Assembly: GCA_015064665.1 (NCBI GenBank)
Contig: SVRU01000038.1
Coordinates: 1-25,710 of the forward strand
Direction: 5' to 3'
Source: Oscillospiraceae bacterium
Lineage (GTDB): Bacteria; Bacillota_A; Clostridia; Oscillospirales; CAG-272
DNA length: 25,710 bases
Both the position numbers and the translations under genes were made by a program. Shown here in pieces: positions 24,483 through 25,710 of this stretch (positions are counted from its first letter, which is position 1; every line of letters begins with the position of its first letter). The notes below the pieces were generated by a model. It worked only from the letters and a program-made list of their open reading frames with translations. It was not told where the DNA came from and ran no database searches.

Positions 24483-25229
24483 ATGGCAAACCAGGAATAC
24501 AAAGACATTCGCAAGCCGTGGTTCAGATTTGTTAAGAAAATAATGCGTCTCTTTATTAAAGAAACCGAGTTCGTTTATCTTAGCAAAAAAATCGACGAGC
24601 CAACTATAATACTTTCAAATCACGTAGGCACAGCCGCACCGCTCGCATGGGAGCTTTACGGCAAGCTTCCCTTCAGATTCTGGGGTGCATCCGAGATGAA
24701 CTCGGGACTCGTATCTCTCTATAAATATCAGACCCGCGTATTTTATCATGAAAAGAAGCACTGGAATCTTCATCTTGCGCGCCTTTTCTGCATTATAGCA
24801 TCGCCGCTTACGAATATGTTTTACAAGGGAATAAACCTTATATCCACCTATCACGATATTCATTTCACAAAAACAATATCCGAAAGTATTCGAACGCTCG
24901 AAGACGGCAAAAGCGTTATAATCTTTCCTGAAATTTCCGACAAGGGATACCTTGACGTGCTTGAGGGATTTCACCAGGGCTTTACCGTGCTTGGCAGTAT
25001 CCTTACAAAAAAAGGCAAGGATTTTCCGATAACGGTAGCCTATTACAGAAAAAACGAGAAGCGGTACATAGTTGATAAGCCGATTATGGTCTCCGAGCTT
25101 TTTGACGGAAAGCTTAGCCGTGAAGAAATAGCCAAAAAACTCTGTGACAGATGCAACGAGCTTGGTCAGATGGACCTTGACAAGACCGCAGATACAGAAA
25201 GCGAGCATAAGCTCGCAGTAAATCACTAA
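24483..25229 (+). CDS. PlsC-like (glycerophospholipid) acyltransferase-family protein
   Basis: A 248-aa protein of the PlsC/AGPAT type, which transfers acyl chains to lysophosphatidate or related lipids at the membrane. Seen: ILSNHVGTAAPLAW (43-56) at the place of motif I, the FWGASEM region (66-72) at motif II, and IIFPEISDKGY (146-156) matching motif III (FPEG). In motif I the usual HxxxxD becomes H47-xxxx-A52, so the catalytic Asp is missing and FPEG is FPEI. It may be a divergent or catalytically altered acyltransferase. Basic residues at the N-terminus (KKIMRLFIK) suit membrane-surface binding. GAGGAGA lies 7 nt before the ATG and a strong terminator follows. Substrate unknown. Confidence 0.72.
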   Translation: MANQEYKDIRKPWFRFVKKIMRLFIKETEFVYLSKKIDEPTIILSNHVGTAAPLAWELYGKLPFRFWGASEMNSGLVSLYKYQTRVFYHEKKHWNLHLARLFCIIASPLTNMFYKGINLISTYHDIHFTKTISESIRTLEDGKSVIIFPEISDKGYLDVLEGFHQGFTVLGSILTKKGKDFPITVAYYRKNEKRYIVDKPIMVSELFDGKLSREEIAKKLCDRCNELGQMDLDKTADTESEHKLAVNH

Positions 25230-25234
25230 AGAAT

Positions 25235-25271
25235 AAACCCGAGGGGCAGACGAAACGCCCTTCGGGTTTTT
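25235..25271 (+). terminator. Intrinsic terminator of the acyltransferase gene, perhaps bidirectional
   Basis: AAACCCGAGGGGC (25235-25247) pairs with GCCCTTCGGGTTT (25257-25269), 13 pairs with one G-U, then TTTTT. On the minus strand the same stem ends in TTTATTCTTT and could also stop the convergent small gene at 25285-25443. Confidence 0.92.
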
Positions 25272-25284
25272 AATATACAAAAAA

Positions 25285-25443
25285 TTAATTTTCTACCGTA
25301 AATTCCATATTTTCATATAAGAGCTTTGTGCCGATATCAGTATCGGACGGCAAAAGCGCCATGGCAATAAAAAGCTCTTCCCCGCTTTTTTCATCTACGA
25401 GAGTCGCATATTCACCCTCAATTTTGGTAACAGTATAAATCAT
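25285..25443 (-). CDS. Small DUF3006-like protein
   Basis: A 52-aa ORF beginning MIYTVTKIEGEYATL and containing EELFIAMALLPSDTDIGTKL. The pattern of a short beta strand, 'xIEGxYAxLxDE', an acidic turn, 'LLP...GxxL' and a final strand resembles the DUF3006 family of small beta-barrel-like proteins of unknown function, common in Clostridia. The ATG has AGGA about 8 nt upstream, and a TTGATT-17-TAAAAT promoter with an extended -10 precedes it. It converges with the acyltransferase gene and shares its terminator hairpin. The coding case rests on this start, the promoter and family-like sequence. Confidence 0.65.
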   Translation of the reverse strand: MIYTVTKIEGEYATLVDEKSGEELFIAMALLPSDTDIGTKLLYENMEFTVEN

Positions 25444-25469
25444 AGAAAAAATCCTTTTCCGTTTTTTTC

Positions 25470-25498
25470 ATTTTATCATAAACTCGGTAAAAAATCAA
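25470..25498 (-). promoter_or_regulatory. Promoter of the 52-aa gene
   Basis: TTGATT (25498-25493), a 17-nt spacer and TAAAAT (25475-25470), the latter preceded by an extended -10 TG, read on the minus strand. Confidence 0.6.
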
Positions 25499-25568
25499 TG
25501 CACCGACTTTGTTTTTCGTTCATATAATAAATAAAGGAAAAAGTTTTCAGCTAAATCGCAAAAAAGAC

Positions 25569-25597
25569 TTGACAAATTCAATTCCCTCTGCTATAAT
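25569..25597 (+). promoter_or_regulatory. Consensus promoter of the tRNA-Cys gene
   Basis: TTGACA (25569-25574) and TATAAT (25592-25597) are 17 nt apart, about 20 nt before the mature tRNA 5' end. Confidence 0.9.
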
Positions 25598-25616
25598 ATT
25601 ATAGCATTCTAAATAC

Positions 25617-25691
25617 GGCGTCATAGCCAAGTGGTAAGGCAAAGGTCTGCAACACCTCTATCCCCCGGTTCAAATCCGGGTGACGCCTCCA
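25617..25691 (+). tRNA. tRNA-Cys, anticodon GCA
   Basis: Acceptor arms GGCGTCA (25617-25623) and TGACGCC (25681-25687) pair fully. The D arm GCC/GGC, the anticodon loop CTGCAAC with GCA at its centre, and the T arm CCCGG-TTCAAAT-CCGGG are all present. The discriminator is U73, the identity base of tRNA-Cys, and CCA is encoded (25689-25691). The outermost anticodon-stem pair is an A-C mismatch. Confidence 0.97.
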
Positions 25692-25710
25692 AACAAAAGA
25701 GCACTGCGAG

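Noticed and set aside
24615..25280. A 221-codon open frame on the minus strand opposite the acyltransferase gene.
   Set aside because: It runs through the plus-strand gene and its terminator, shows no recognisable motif, and the plus-strand frame has clear acyltransferase motifs and a strong binding site.

Overview
The window looks like a chromosomal segment of a Bacillota (Clostridia-type) bacterium, probably an anaerobic gut or rumen lineage. The evidence is a T-box riboswitch, a HisZ-dependent short HisG, a YerC (TrpR-like) regulator, strong AGGAGG-type ribosome binding sites, near-consensus sigma-A promoters (TTGACA-17-TATAAT) and many intrinsic terminators. I saw no insertion sequence, prophage gene, CRISPR array or integration site. 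The genus cannot be fixed from the sequence alone.

Minus strand, read from high to low coordinates. yifB (comM-like ATPase) runs without a terminator into a tryptophan T-box leader and a lone trpB. After the trpB terminator comes a two-gene operon for very large secreted proteins of 2027 aa and 1284 aa. Then follow serC-serA (serine synthesis), ridA (enamine/imine deaminase), and a tightly overlapping histidine operon yerC-hisZ-hisG-hisD-hisC-hisB, with hisB cut by the window edge. Apart from the secreted pair the theme is amino-acid synthesis: SerC/SerA help make the serine that TrpB condenses with indole, and RidA removes the 2-aminoacrylate that PLP enzymes acting on serine can leak.

Plus strand, from 21.1 kb. 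A divergent promoter starts nagA-tcdA (amino-sugar deacetylase, tRNA t6A cyclisation enzyme). Then come a CPA2-type cation/proton antiporter, a PlsC-like acyltransferase with its own terminator, a 52-aa DUF3006-like gene on the minus strand, and a tRNA-Cys(GCA) with its own consensus promoter.

The most notable finding is the trpB leader. Between the T-box terminator and trpB lies a well-formed 10-codon ORF with a strong Shine-Dalgarno and a single Trp codon at position 8. From the last base of that Trp codon, the ORF's 3' end forms one arm of a 14-bp hairpin whose other arm ends about 5 nt before the trpB Shine-Dalgarno. This suggests two-tier tryptophan sensing: T-box transcription attenuation plus leader-peptide control of translation. 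Second in interest is the 2027/1284-aa secreted pair, which shares a jelly-roll-like module and, in the smaller protein, joins a copper-amine-oxidase-N-like domain to a heparinase II/III-like lyase fold.
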